NCBI GenBank assembly: GCA_002298915.1
Contig: DBML01000001.1
Location: 62,001 to 126,000, forward strand
Length of the DNA: 64,000 bases
Source of the DNA: Clostridium sp. UBA699
GTDB taxonomy: Bacteria > Bacillota > Clostridia > Clostridiales > Clostridiaceae
Direction: 5' to 3'
Below the pieces are notes generated by a model, which worked only from the letters and a program-made list of their open reading frames with translations, was not told the origin of the DNA and did no database searches. This document shows, piece by piece, positions 1 to 8,016 of this stretch (positions are counted from its first letter, which is position 1; each line of letters opens with the position of its first letter). The position numbers and the translations under genes are program-made.

Positions 1-2
1 TG

Positions 3-152
3 AGCCTGATGTTATACATGATTGTGAAGTGGGATAATTTCTTTGTTTATTCCATGTGCTTAACCTTCGGTGTTCTTTGGCAGGTTTTCACGCTTACAAG
101 AGGAGGGCACCTGGTTATTGTAAAGCTGGACCTATTTCTACATAAAGTCTAA
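3..152 (+). CDS. agrB: AgrB-like peptide processing protease, C-terminal end (partial)
   Basis: Only the last 49 codons are in the window; the frame is open from base 3 to the TAA ending at 152, so the gene starts upstream. The piece has a hydrophobic stretch followed by a QVFTLT segment and a short basic tail, which resembles the C-terminus of AgrB proteins. AgrB is the membrane cysteine protease that cuts and cyclises the AgrD precursor; its catalytic His and Cys lie outside the window. The call rests mainly on the AgrD gene starting 20 bases downstream. Moderately sure because so little sequence is visible. Confidence 0.62.
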   Translation, partial: SLMLYMIVKWDNFFVYSMCLTFGVLWQVFTLTRGGHLVIVKLDLFLHKV

Positions 153-172
153 ATAATTAAGGAGGTACTATT

Positions 173-295
173 ATGAAGAGAATGTCCAAATTATTTGCGG
201 TTGCTCTTACAGTTATCGCAGCTGCCATGGCATCATCTGCTTGCTTCTGGTTTATTTATCAGCCAGAAGAGCCAGCTTGCCTGAGAGAAGAGTAG
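173..295 (+). CDS. agrD: AgrD-like cyclic lactone autoinducer peptide precursor
   Basis: This 40-residue precursor is preceded by GGAGGT 7 bases before the ATG. It has the three-part AgrD plan: a positively charged amphipathic/hydrophobic leader (residues 1-20), a core with Cys24 followed by aromatic residues (ACFWFIYQ), and an acidic proline-rich tail (PEEPACLREE) typical of the clostridial cyclic lactone autoinducer family. By family knowledge AgrB would cleave the tail and link Cys24 to the new C-terminus as a thiolactone; the exact ring size is inference. A second Cys (36) sits in the tail. No agrC/agrA pair follows; the next gene is a GGDEF/HD-GYP protein. Confidence 0.88.
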   Translation: MKRMSKLFAVALTVIAAAMASSACFWFIYQPEEPACLREE

Positions 296-301
296 GAAAC
301 G

Positions 302-325
302 AGGCCGGTATATCCGGCCTGTTTC
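302..325 (+). terminator. Hairpin after agrD
   Basis: A 7-bp perfect stem (AGGCCGG, 302-308, with CCGGCCT, 314-320) around a 5-base loop is followed by a short, interrupted T stretch. It looks like a weak or partial terminator between agrD and the next gene, so some read-through is likely. Confidence 0.55.
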
Positions 326-365
326 TATTATTTGCATTATTTACAAAATATTAGAGGGGTAATTG

Positions 366-2060
366 ATGAGCAAAATTCGCAGCAATAAACAGAAACAAAT
401 CAACGACATTGTATCAGTAGTCAAACTTTGCTCACTGCTGTTTTCTGGTTTCGTCTTTTTCAAGTACTACTTCAAAGGGAGCAGCGGAGAATACGGATTC
501 AATTATTTGTTTTCAATAAACCTTATAGTAATACTTACGCTTCTGCTGTCCGTGATATACCTTATGTGGTCCTTCACCACCATAAAGAAATTCCAGGATC
601 ACAGGTATATCAACATCATACAGAATTTTGAGAATTTCGTATTCATCCTGATTTTTATCGGGATAGTGCTCATATCGGGCAAGAACCTTAGCCAGTACAA
701 GTTCGTCTTCCTTTTTATTATCCTGACATCATCAATACAGTCCGGGATGAAGCAGGGGATGTCCATATCCATCATATCTTCGGCTGTCATCCTTGCGATT
801 GACATGATATATGCACCAGGTGCATCCGTCAACCAGTATTTCGAGAACGACCTCATCCTGTCTGGGGTTTTCCTTCTGACAGCGTGGCCTCTCGGCTTCT
901 ACGTGAAAATTGAAAAGGAGCATATAGAAAAGCTCGAGGGCATAGTCAACATCGACGGGCTGACGGAGGTTTTCAACCACAGGTATTTCCATGAAGCGAT
1001 GAAGGAGAAGATATCAATCGGGGAGCAGGCAGGAAGCCCTGTCGCCCTTGTTTTCATAGACATAGACTACTTCAAATACTACAACGACCTCTACGGTCAT
1101 CTGATGGGCGACGAGGTGCTGAAGAAGATAGGAGCAATCCTCAAAAGAAACGCGAGGAGCGGAGACATAGTGGCCAGGTACGGGGGAGAGGAGTTCGCCG
1201 TCATAATGCCGGACACGCAGGAGGAGGAAGCTCTGGCGGCTGCCGAAAGGATAAGGCTTGAAATAGAGAGGGAATATTTCGATGGCGAGGAGAACCAGCC
1301 GAACGGCAAGCTCACTGCATCGATAGGCATATCAGTATACCCGGACAAGGCGAAAAACTATCTTGAGCTTATAAACAGCGCCGACGATGCTCTTTACAGG
1401 GCGAAGTTCTTCAACAAAAACAGGGTCGAGGCTTACACGTCAATCCTGGACGACCTGAAGAAGGACATCGACGAGGAGCACATAGACCTGGTTACGTCCA
1501 TAAAGACGCTTATAAGTGTCATAAACGCCAAGGACAGGTACACCTACTCCCATGTAGAAAGGGTTGTAATCTACTGCAGGCTCATGGCTGATAAGCTAGG
1601 CATGTGCGAGGAGGACAAGAAGAAGCTGATATTCGGCGCCTACATGCACGACATCGGGAAGATCAACATAGCCAGGGAGATACTGAACAAGAGAATGCCG
1701 CCTACAAATGAGGAGTGGGAGGTCTTGAAGCAGCACCCCTCAAACGGCGCAGAGATAATAGAGCCCGTCGAATCTCTCAGGGTCATTGTGCCCCTCATAC
1801 TGCACCATCATGAGAGGTATGACGGCAAAGGATATCCGGCCGGCCTGTCTGGTGAGGACATACCTTACCTTGCCAGAGTGCTGACCGTGGCTGACAGCTT
1901 TGATGCTATGACCTCCAAGAGATCCTACACAAACGTGAGAAAGACGTACAAGGAGGCTGTAATCGAGCTCAGGGCCTGTGCGGGCAGCCAGTTCGACCCT
2001 TCCTTGACAGAAACTTTCATAGAGTTGATAGAAAGCAATGACGGTTTCAGCGAATATTAA
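366..2060 (+). CDS. Membrane GGDEF / HD-GYP dual-domain c-di-GMP protein
   Basis: 564 residues. Six hydrophobic segments between residues 14 and 178 form a membrane sensor region. A GGDEF domain (about 195-350) follows, with an intact active-site GGEEF at 273-277 and an RSGD inhibitory I-site five residues before it. A C-terminal HD-GYP domain (about 378-555) has HD at 428-429, then HHE and GYP signatures near 480-491. By family it could both make and degrade cyclic di-GMP; both active sites look intact. ATG at 366 is chosen over the TTG at 363 because AGAGGGG lies 6 bases upstream of it. It directly follows agrBD, in the place where a sensor kinase usually sits, so a link between the peptide signal and c-di-GMP is possible but inferred. 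Confidence 0.9.
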   Translation: MSKIRSNKQKQINDIVSVVKLCSLLFSGFVFFKYYFKGSSGEYGFNYLFSINLIVILTLLLSVIYLMWSFTTIKKFQDHRYINIIQNFENFVFILIFIGIVLISGKNLSQYKFVFLFIILTSSIQSGMKQGMSISIISSAVILAIDMIYAPGASVNQYFENDLILSGVFLLTAWPLGFYVKIEKEHIEKLEGIVNIDGLTEVFNHRYFHEAMKEKISIGEQAGSPVALVFIDIDYFKYYNDLYGHLMGDEVLKKIGAILKRNARSGDIVARYGGEEFAVIMPDTQEEEALAAAERIRLEIEREYFDGEENQPNGKLTASIGISVYPDKAKNYLELINSADDALYRAKFFNKNRVEAYTSILDDLKKDIDEEHIDLVTSIKTLISVINAKDRYTYSHVERVVIYCRLMADKLGMCEEDKKKLIFGAYMHDIGKINIAREILNKRMPPTNEEWEVLKQHPSNGAEIIEPVESLRVIVPLILHHHERYDGKGYPAGLSGEDIPYLARVLTVADSFDAMTSKRSYTNVRKTYKEAVIELRACAGSQFDPSLTETFIELIESNDGFSEY

Positions 2061-2075
2061 ACTGACAGCAAAAAG

Positions 2076-2106
2076 AAAAGGCCCTTCTGGGGCCTTTCTT
2101 TTTTTC
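2076..2106. terminator. Bidirectional terminator
   Basis: A stem of AAAGGCCC paired with GGGCCTTT, flanked by A-rich sequence on the left and a T run on the right, lies between the convergent ends of the GGDEF/HD-GYP gene and the XRE-cupin regulator. It can serve both. Confidence 0.85.
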
Positions 2107-2116
2107 TTCAGTTTTT

Positions 2117-2671
2117 CTAAAACGAAGGAGGGGTGACTGCGAATATGACCTTTACATCTTTATCGTAGTCGTTGATCCACTTGTGTTTCATACCCCTCGG
2201 TATCCTTATGCTGTCACCCGTATCCATGGTTATGATGCTGCTTTCCAGCATTAGGTTCACTTTACCTTCCATAACGAATGCAACTTCTTCCCCTTCATGT
2301 TCAAGCAGATCCTCAGAGGAATCACTGCTTGGGATAAGCTCCATGAGGGCCATTTCGATAGATCCGCTTAAGTCGGGCGAGAGAAGTTCGTACAGAATGT
2401 TCTCCCTTTCGGGCAGGATCATTTTCTTTCGTTTGTCAGCCTTTACCACGAGCTCCTTTGTGTTGGCCGACGTTGTGAAAAAAGAAAACAGTGGAACTTC
2501 GAGAACCTTCGCTATCGCGTTTAGCGTGTTCAGAGAAGGGTTCGCGAGGCCTCTCTCGATCTGGCTGAGCAGCGATGGGGTTACTCCTGTCAGGCTTGCC
2601 AGGTCTTTTATATTAAGTTTTTTTGATTTTCGGTATTCGGATATCTTCTCGCCTATATTAATATCATCCAT
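2117..2671 (-). CDS. XRE-family regulator with cupin sensor domain
   Basis: 184 residues: an N-terminal helix-turn-helix (about 8-62, with the LLSQIERG recognition-helix pattern) and a C-terminal cupin barrel (about 110-180). This architecture is common in regulators of amino-acid and sugar catabolism, where the cupin binds a small effector. The start at 2671 is taken because AAAGGAAG lies upstream at good spacing; longer in-frame starts (to 2749) run into the promoter region and lack a ribosome site. It is divergent to a D-serine dehydratase gene, with a palindrome at that gene's start site, so it probably controls it. Effector (D-serine or related) is inference. Confidence 0.88.
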   Translation of the reverse strand: MDDINIGEKISEYRKSKKLNIKDLASLTGVTPSLLSQIERGLANPSLNTLNAIAKVLEVPLFSFFTTSANTKELVVKADKRKKMILPERENILYELLSPDLSGSIEMALMELIPSSDSSEDLLEHEGEEVAFVMEGKVNLMLESSIITMDTGDSIRIPRGMKHKWINDYDKDVKVIFAVTPPSF

Positions 2672-2788
2672 GAGTAATCTTCCTTTCATTTGCAGCGTTT
2701 CTCCATCCATATTAGATACAATTATAACACAACCGGCATTCCGTTCCAAACAAACTTGATTAAATTAAATTTAAATAATTAAATATGA

Positions 2789-2817
2789 TTGACATGAAAG
2801 AGGAGTTTTGTTAAACT
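2789..2817 (+). promoter_or_regulatory. Promoter of the D-serine dehydratase gene
   Basis: TTGACA (2789-2794), 17-base spacer, TAAACT (2812-2817). Transcription would begin near 2824, at the edge of a palindrome. Confidence 0.78.
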
Positions 2818-2823
2818 GTATTT

Positions 2824-2851
2824 AAGTAAATTAATCAAATTTAATTTACTT
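2824..2851. promoter_or_regulatory. Operator palindrome, probably for the XRE-cupin regulator
   Basis: Perfect 11-bp inverted repeat, AAGTAAATTAA and TTAATTTACTT, separated by TCAAAT. It covers the predicted start point of the dsdA transcript, a position suited to repression. Related AT-rich half sites (around 2757-2783) lie next to the regulator's own start, so autoregulation is possible. Confidence 0.65.
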
Positions 2852-2909
2852 GTTTTTTAATAACCGTGAAAACGTTTTACGGCAACCTTGAAAGGAAAGT
2901 GAGAATTAG

Positions 2910-4274
2910 ATGGAAAACAGGATCATTGAAGGTAAAACTATAAGGGAGTGGGAACAGGAATACCCGCTCATGAGCAGGATAATATCGACGGAGGAGGTCT
3001 TCTGGACAAATCCCAGGCACGGCAAATTCGAAGACGCGATAAAAGAAGTTTCGCTAACAGAAGAGGACGTTAAGGATGCCGAGATGAGGCTTGAGAGGTT
3101 CGCGCCGTATATAGCAAAGGTTTTTCCGGAAACCATGAAAAGCAAAGGTATAATAGAATCGCCGACAGTAAGGATACCGCACATGAAGGAAAAGCTTGAG
3201 GAGATGTTCGGGGAAGAAATACAGGGGGATTTGCTTCTTAAATGCGACAGCCACCTGGCCATATCGGGATCTATCAAAGCCAGGGGAGGCATTTACGAGG
3301 TGCTCAAGCATGCGGAAGACCTTGCAATCGAAAACAGCATGCTCACGCCTCAGGATGACTACTCGGTCCTGGACAGCGGCAGGTTCAGGGATTTCTTCTC
3401 AGGATACTCTATTGCGGTAGGCTCAACCGGAAACCTGGGGCTAAGCATAGGGATAATGAGCGCACAGCTGGGTTTCAAGGTTTACGTGCACATGTCGGCT
3501 GACGCAAAGAAATGGAAAAAGGACCTCCTGAGGAGCAAAGGAGTGCAGGTCATAGAGTACGCATCTGACTACAGCAAAGCTGTTGAAGAAGGAAGGAAGC
3601 AGGCTGAAGCTGATCCGAACATGTACTTTGTAGACGATGAGAACTCAAAGAATCTGTTTTTGGGATACGCAGTTGCTGCATCGAGGCTGAAAAAACAGCT
3701 CGAGGAAATGGCTGTGGAGGTTGACGGAGACCACCCGCTGTTTGTCTACCTCCCATGCGGAGTAGGGGGAGGTCCCGGGGGAGTCGCATTCGGACTTAAG
3801 CTGATGTTCGGGGACAACGTCCACTGCTTCTTTGCTGAACCGACACATTCACCCTGCATGCTGATAGGTATGATGACAGGACTTCATGACAAAGTTTGCG
3901 TTCAGGATTTCGGAATAGACAACATCACGGATGCCGATGGCCTTGCGGTAGGGAGAGCTTCAGGTTTCGTAGGCAAAACACTTGAAAAAATGATGAGCGG
4001 CTCATATACTGTCAAAGACGAAAACCTGTACGTCATGCTTAGCGCCCTGGCCGATTCCGAAGGCATCCGACTTGAACCTTCAGCACTCGCAGGCATGCCT
4101 GGAGCTATAAAGCTTTTCAGTAATGCTGCAGGTCAGGAGTACATTGTGAAAAACAATCTGGAAGATAAAATGAAAAATGCTTCCCATATAGCGTGGGCAA
4201 CAGGAGGGAGCATGGTTCCTAAAGATATCATGGAAGTATACTATTCGAAAGGCAAAAATTCACACCTTGTCTAA
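2910..4274 (+). CDS. dsdA: D-serine ammonia-lyase (dehydratase)
   Basis: 454 residues, the usual DsdA length (about 440-450). PLP-dependent fold type II enzyme converting D-serine to pyruvate and ammonia. The PLP lysine is in SGSIKARGG (near residue 123) and the phosphate loop is CGVGGGPGG (from 283). GSTGNLGLS matches the substrate-binding loop of the family. Ribosome site AAAGGAAAG precedes the ATG. It stands alone between a strong promoter/operator upstream and a short unknown gene downstream, and its divergent XRE-cupin neighbour probably regulates it. The role is likely D-serine detoxification or use as a carbon source. The family match is strong. Confidence 0.93.
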   Translation: MENRIIEGKTIREWEQEYPLMSRIISTEEVFWTNPRHGKFEDAIKEVSLTEEDVKDAEMRLERFAPYIAKVFPETMKSKGIIESPTVRIPHMKEKLEEMFGEEIQGDLLLKCDSHLAISGSIKARGGIYEVLKHAEDLAIENSMLTPQDDYSVLDSGRFRDFFSGYSIAVGSTGNLGLSIGIMSAQLGFKVYVHMSADAKKWKKDLLRSKGVQVIEYASDYSKAVEEGRKQAEADPNMYFVDDENSKNLFLGYAVAASRLKKQLEEMAVEVDGDHPLFVYLPCGVGGGPGGVAFGLKLMFGDNVHCFFAEPTHSPCMLIGMMTGLHDKVCVQDFGIDNITDADGLAVGRASGFVGKTLEKMMSGSYTVKDENLYVMLSALADSEGIRLEPSALAGMPGAIKLFSNAAGQEYIVKNNLEDKMKNASHIAWATGGSMVPKDIMEVYYSKGKNSHLV

Positions 4275-4359
4275 AATAAAAAACAAAAAAATTTATTTAG
4301 TAAAAGGAATATCTCCCGCTGTGTAGAATAATAATATAAACTACTAGGGGGTGGATTAC

Positions 4360-4677
4360 ATGGAAAAGTATCAAGTATTTCTTAAGGCACTCAAAGAAAA
4401 AGCAGTCGTTAAGGTTGTTTTCGAGACTGAAAACAAGAAGCAGCTTATAAGACGAACCTGTATACCTCTCGATTTCGGGCCAAGCGCCGAATACAGCGAC
4501 AGGATTGAGAGATACCGTTTCTACGACATCGACAGCCCGTCAGGTGCTCACGACCTATATCTGCTGCCAAAACAGGTGATCGAAATCACGCTAACCGATA
4601 AAATATTCAACCCTGGAGATTACTTCGATGAGAAACAGAAGTGGTACACCAAGAGGGATTGGGGTCAATATTCCTGA
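4360..4677 (+). CDS. Small conserved-looking protein of unknown function
   Basis: 105 residues, soluble, rich in charged residues, with no signal peptide or membrane segment. I do not recognise the family. Alternating beta-like stretches (VVKVVFETEN, DLYLLPKQVIEITLTD) suggest a small beta-barrel, loosely reminiscent of WYL-type ligand folds, but no motif settles it. ATG at 4360 is preferred to the in-frame GTG at 4351 because the GTG is part of the AGGGGGTGG ribosome site. It is followed by its own terminator, so it is probably a single-gene unit. Confidence 0.7.
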   Translation: MEKYQVFLKALKEKAVVKVVFETENKKQLIRRTCIPLDFGPSAEYSDRIERYRFYDIDSPSGAHDLYLLPKQVIEITLTDKIFNPGDYFDEKQKWYTKRDWGQYS

Positions 4678-4696
4678 ACAGGACAATAATACGCTA

Positions 4697-4725
4697 AGGA
4701 AGAGCTCGAAATCGGGCTCTTTTGC
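4697..4725 (+). terminator. Terminator after the 105-residue gene
   Basis: AAGAGC (4700-4705) pairs with GCTCTT (4716-4721), followed by TTTGCTTTTG. Confidence 0.7.
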
Positions 4726-4742
4726 TTTTGCCCGAAAATTTA

Positions 4743-4775
4743 GGAGCTGCCGCAAACAAAAATTTGGGCAGCTCC
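4743..4775 (-). terminator. Terminator of the EamA permease gene
   Basis: GGAGCTGCC (4743-4751) pairs perfectly with GGCAGCTCC (4767-4775). On the minus strand the hairpin is followed by TAAATTTT. Confidence 0.72.
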
Positions 4776-4782
4776 ATTTATG

Positions 4783-5682
4783 CTAGAAAGCTCGTTTCCT
4801 TAATATTGTCTTTCCGAACATCCCTGTCGTTATGTAGACCCCCGCGAACACGAGAAGCCCGCCCAAAACCTGCACTGCTGTGATCCGCTGGCCCAGCAGC
4901 CAGCTTATGGACGCTGTGAAGACAGGGTTCAGGTTAAGGAATATCCCAGCTTTGCTGGCGCCTATCTCCCTAACCCCAAGGTTCCAGAATATGAAGGAGC
5001 ATACGGAAGGGAAAATCGCGATGTACGCCACCCCTGTCATGGCAACAGGGCTCAAGCTTGCAAGGTCCAGTCCCTGGGATAAAGCGAAGGGGGCCATGAT
5101 CAAAGCCGCGATAACCCCTGATAGGGCTGTCGAGGTGATTGGAGGCACCGATGTGAGCTTTTTGCCAATCATCGAATATACTGTCCAGGATATGACCGCA
5201 AGGATCATGAGCACGTCCCCGGAGTTGTAGTTCATGGTGAACACCTTCAGAAGGTTTCCGTTGGTCATGATGGACAGGACACCCAGGAAGGACACAAGGA
5301 TGCCGAAAACCTGCATGCGAGAAACCTTCTCCCTCAGGTAGACGGCCGAAACCACTGCTATGAGGCCAGGGTTGAAGGAGTTGACCAGCGATGCGTTTGT
5401 GGGGGAGGTGAAATGCAGAGCGTAGTATAGAAGCAGATTGTAGCCCATCAGACCGAAGACAGCCAGGCCTATCAGGGAAGGCCAGTCCTTAAGCACTTTG
5501 GACCATTCCGGCTTTTCCCAGAAGTGAGCTGTCACCATCAGTATAACCGAGGCGAACAGCCAGCGCGTGAAGGTTAAGCCTAAGGGCGTCATCTCCGATA
5601 CCACGAACTTTCCGAAAACATAGTTGCCCGCCCAGAACAGGTTGCAAAGGACAAGAAGAAGCCAAACTCTGTATTTGCTCAT
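4783..5682 (-). CDS. EamA/DMT-family membrane transporter
   Basis: 299 residues with about ten hydrophobic helices in two repeated five-helix halves, the layout of the drug/metabolite transporter (EamA) family. Features include an N-terminal NLFWAGNYVFGK segment and a second half with FLNLNPVFTASISWLLG, the typical EamA ending. Such proteins export small metabolites; the substrate cannot be read from sequence. AGGAG lies 9 bases before the ATG. It is divergent from a MarR-led efflux operon with a 140-bp shared regulatory region, so MarR could influence both. Confidence 0.88.
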   Translation of the reverse strand: MSKYRVWLLLVLCNLFWAGNYVFGKFVVSEMTPLGLTFTRWLFASVILMVTAHFWEKPEWSKVLKDWPSLIGLAVFGLMGYNLLLYYALHFTSPTNASLVNSFNPGLIAVVSAVYLREKVSRMQVFGILVSFLGVLSIMTNGNLLKVFTMNYNSGDVLMILAVISWTVYSMIGKKLTSVPPITSTALSGVIAALIMAPFALSQGLDLASLSPVAMTGVAYIAIFPSVCSFIFWNLGVREIGASKAGIFLNLNPVFTASISWLLGQRITAVQVLGGLLVFAGVYITTGMFGKTILRKRAF

Positions 5683-5709
5683 TTATAGTAACTCCTAATG
5701 AAAATTTTT

Positions 5710-5738
5710 TTGACAATCGAAATCCGCGGTAATATAAT
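5710..5738 (+). promoter_or_regulatory. Consensus promoter of the marR-ABC exporter operon
   Basis: TTGACA, 17-base spacer, TATAAT (5733-5738): a perfect sigma-A consensus. Such a strong promoter in front of an efflux operon implies tight repression. Confidence 0.85.
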
Positions 5739-5750
5739 ATATTACGTATG

Positions 5751-5780
5751 CGAAATAATTTGATACGAAATAATTCGATG
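5751..5780. promoter_or_regulatory. Candidate MarR operator (repeated CGAAATAATT)
   Basis: CGAAATAATT occurs at 5751-5760 and again at 5766-5775, 15 bp apart, within a loose dyad bounded by TGC and GCA. It lies just downstream of the predicted start point (about 5745), where MarR binding would block transcription. Confidence 0.5.
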
Positions 5781-5824
5781 CAAAATTTGTGCATTACAAT
5801 TATATCATAAAAAGAGGTGTTTAG

Positions 5825-6271
5825 ATGGAGGAAATGGAGAAAAACATAGCCGTCGCGAAGCTTCTCGGCAAGGTTGTCCACAGAATGAAGCACAACATGA
5901 TGAAGGGCTTCGAAAGCTCGGGCATGACCGCGCCGCAGGGGATGATCATCGGCCTCATAGGGAAAAACGGAAGGATGAAGATCAGCGACATAAGCGAGAA
6001 GATGGGCCTTTCCAACAGCACGGTTTCGGGCATAATCGACAGGCTGGAGCAGAGGGACGTGGTCAAAAGGGTGAGGAGCGAGGAAGACAGGAGGGTCGTC
6101 TACGTTTTCCTTTCAGACAACGCCGAGGAGCTGTTCAAGACCTTCACCAAGCAGAGCAGCGAAAACCTGGCAAAGATGATGAAGAAGGCAACAGAGGAGG
6201 ACAGGGAGAAAATCGAAGAGGCACTTCACATACTTCAGAAGCTTCTGGACGACGACAACATAAAGGAATAA
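5825..6271 (+). CDS. MarR-family transcriptional regulator
   Basis: 148 residues with the MarR winged helix: the helix-turn-helix lies around ISDISEKMGLSNSTVSGIIDRLEQRD (residues about 57-82), followed by the wing RVRSEEDRRVVYVFLS with the conserved D-R pair. The first and last helices form the dimer interface. AGAGGTG precedes the ATG. It heads an operon with two ABC exporter subunits starting 17 bases after its stop. The usual arrangement is a local repressor relieved by the compounds the pump exports. Confidence 0.93.
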   Translation: MEEMEKNIAVAKLLGKVVHRMKHNMMKGFESSGMTAPQGMIIGLIGKNGRMKISDISEKMGLSNSTVSGIIDRLEQRDVVKRVRSEEDRRVVYVFLSDNAEELFKTFTKQSSENLAKMMKKATEEDREKIEEALHILQKLLDDDNIKE

Positions 6272-6288
6272 ACAGAAAGGATGTTATT

Positions 6289-8016
6289 ATGCTTAAGCTA
6301 TACAGATACTTAAAACCCTATACTTTGTTCGTTATAGGCGTTGTTGGTTTCGTGTTCCTGCAGACGATCGCGGACCTTTACCTGCCGACGCTGATGGCGG
6401 ACATGATCAACGACGGAGTAATGCAGGGCGATACGAACAAGATACTCCAGATCGGTGGGCTTATGCTCCTTGTTGCCGGAGGCGGAACGCTGTGCTCCAT
6501 CGTGGCCAGCTTCCTGTCTTCCAAGTCATCGGTGGGGCTCGGCACTATACTGAGGAACGAGATATTCAGAAAAGTCGAGAGCTTCTCGCTTCATGAATTC
6601 GACAGCCTGGGCACCGCGACTCTGATAACCAGATCCACCAACGACGTCAACCAGATCCAGCAGGTCACGATGCTGATAATGCGAATGATGATCTCGGCGC
6701 CGATGATGGCGATCGGAGGGATATTCCTTGCCATGAGGCAGGACAGGGAGCTGACTGTGGTTCTTGCTGTTGCAATGCCGGTTCTGGCAGGGGTTATAAT
6801 TTTCATAGCATCCAAGATGATGCCGCTTTTCAAGAAGATACAGGTCAAGATAGACAGGATAAACCTTGTCATGCGAGAAAAACTTACGGGAATCAGGGTA
6901 ATACGAGCGTTCAACACCATCGGACGCGAAAGCAAAAGGTTCGAGGAGGCCAACTTCGACCTAACCGACAACTACATCAAGGTTAACAGGATAATGGCTT
7001 TCATGATGCCTTCGATAATGCTGATAATGAACCTCACGACACTGGCAATAATTTGGTTCGGAGGCATCTACATCAGCAGGGGCGAGATGGACCTGGGCGC
7101 CCTGAGCGCGTTCATGCAGTACGGCATGCAGATAATGATGTCTATGCTCATGCTTGCCATGATGTTCATCATGGTCCCAAGAGCCCAGGCGGCTGCGGTC
7201 AGGATCAACGAGGTGCTCGACACTGTGCCTGAGATAACCGACCCCGCACAGCCGAAGGAAAATTTCGTCGGCAAAGGCCACATAGAATTTAGGGATGTAA
7301 CGTTCAGCTTCCACGGAGCTGAAGAGCCTTCGCTGAAGAACATCTCATTCACTGCCCACCCAGGCGAAGTCACTGCCATCATCGGCAGTACCGGTTCCGG
7401 AAAGTCAACGCTGCTCAACCTCATACCGAGGTTCTGCGAAGTAGACAGCGGAAGCATACTTATCGACGGAGTGGACGTAAGGGATATTACCCAGGAGAAC
7501 CTCAGGGAGAAGATAGGCATGGTGCCTCAGAAGGCATTCCTTTTCTCGGGTACAATCGCCGAGAACATAAGGTTCGGAAAGGATGACGCAACCGACGAGG
7601 AGATAGAGCGTGCCGCCAGGATTGCGCAGGCTGAGGAGTTCATAAAGGGCATGGAAGGCGGTTACCAGCACGAGATAGCTCAGGGCGGGCTTAACGTGTC
7701 AGGAGGACAGAAGCAGAGACTTTCCATAGCCAGGGCACTCGTAAGGAAGCCTGAAGTATACCTCTTCGACGACAGCTTCTCCGCCCTCGACTTCAAGACC
7801 GACGCTAGGCTCAGGGCCGCGCTTAAGAATGAGATCGGAGAGTCGACAGAGATAATCGTGGCCCAGAGGGTTGGAACGGTTATGGATGCGGACAGGATAA
7901 TAGTCCTCGACGAGGGAAGGATCGCTGGGATCGGAACCCACAGGGAATTACTAAGCACATGTGAAGTGTACAGAGAAATCGTGACCTCACAGCTTTCGGA
8001 GGAGGAAATAGCTTGA
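6289..8016 (+). CDS. ABC exporter subunit, degenerate-site half of a heterodimer
   Basis: 575 residues: six membrane helices (to about 300) then a nucleotide-binding domain. Walker A is GSTGSGKST (near 366), the signature is the canonical VSGGQKQR (near 470), and Walker B ends LFDD. The usual catalytic Glu is Asp, and the switch-loop His is Gln (VAQRVG). These changes mark the non-hydrolysing site of heterodimeric multidrug exporters such as the BmrC/BmrD or TM287/288 type. The partner is the overlapping next gene. Export of drugs, lipids or peptides is likely; the substrate is unknown. Confidence 0.93.
   Translation: MLKLYRYLKPYTLFVIGVVGFVFLQTIADLYLPTLMADMINDGVMQGDTNKILQIGGLMLLVAGGGTLCSIVASFLSSKSSVGLGTILRNEIFRKVESFSLHEFDSLGTATLITRSTNDVNQIQQVTMLIMRMMISAPMMAIGGIFLAMRQDRELTVVLAVAMPVLAGVIIFIASKMMPLFKKIQVKIDRINLVMREKLTGIRVIRAFNTIGRESKRFEEANFDLTDNYIKVNRIMAFMMPSIMLIMNLTTLAIIWFGGIYISRGEMDLGALSAFMQYGMQIMMSMLMLAMMFIMVPRAQAAAVRINEVLDTVPEITDPAQPKENFVGKGHIEFRDVTFSFHGAEEPSLKNISFTAHPGEVTAIIGSTGSGKSTLLNLIPRFCEVDSGSILIDGVDVRDITQENLREKIGMVPQKAFLFSGTIAENIRFGKDDATDEEIERAARIAQAEEFIKGMEGGYQHEIAQGGLNVSGGQKQRLSIARALVRKPEVYLFDDSFSALDFKTDARLRAALKNEIGESTEIIVAQRVGTVMDADRIIVLDEGRIAGIGTHRELLSTCEVYREIVTSQLSEEEIA

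Noticed and set aside
2750..2860. AT-rich region as a replication or attachment site
   Set aside because: The repeats are explained by a promoter and regulator operator; no DnaA boxes or integrase gene are nearby.
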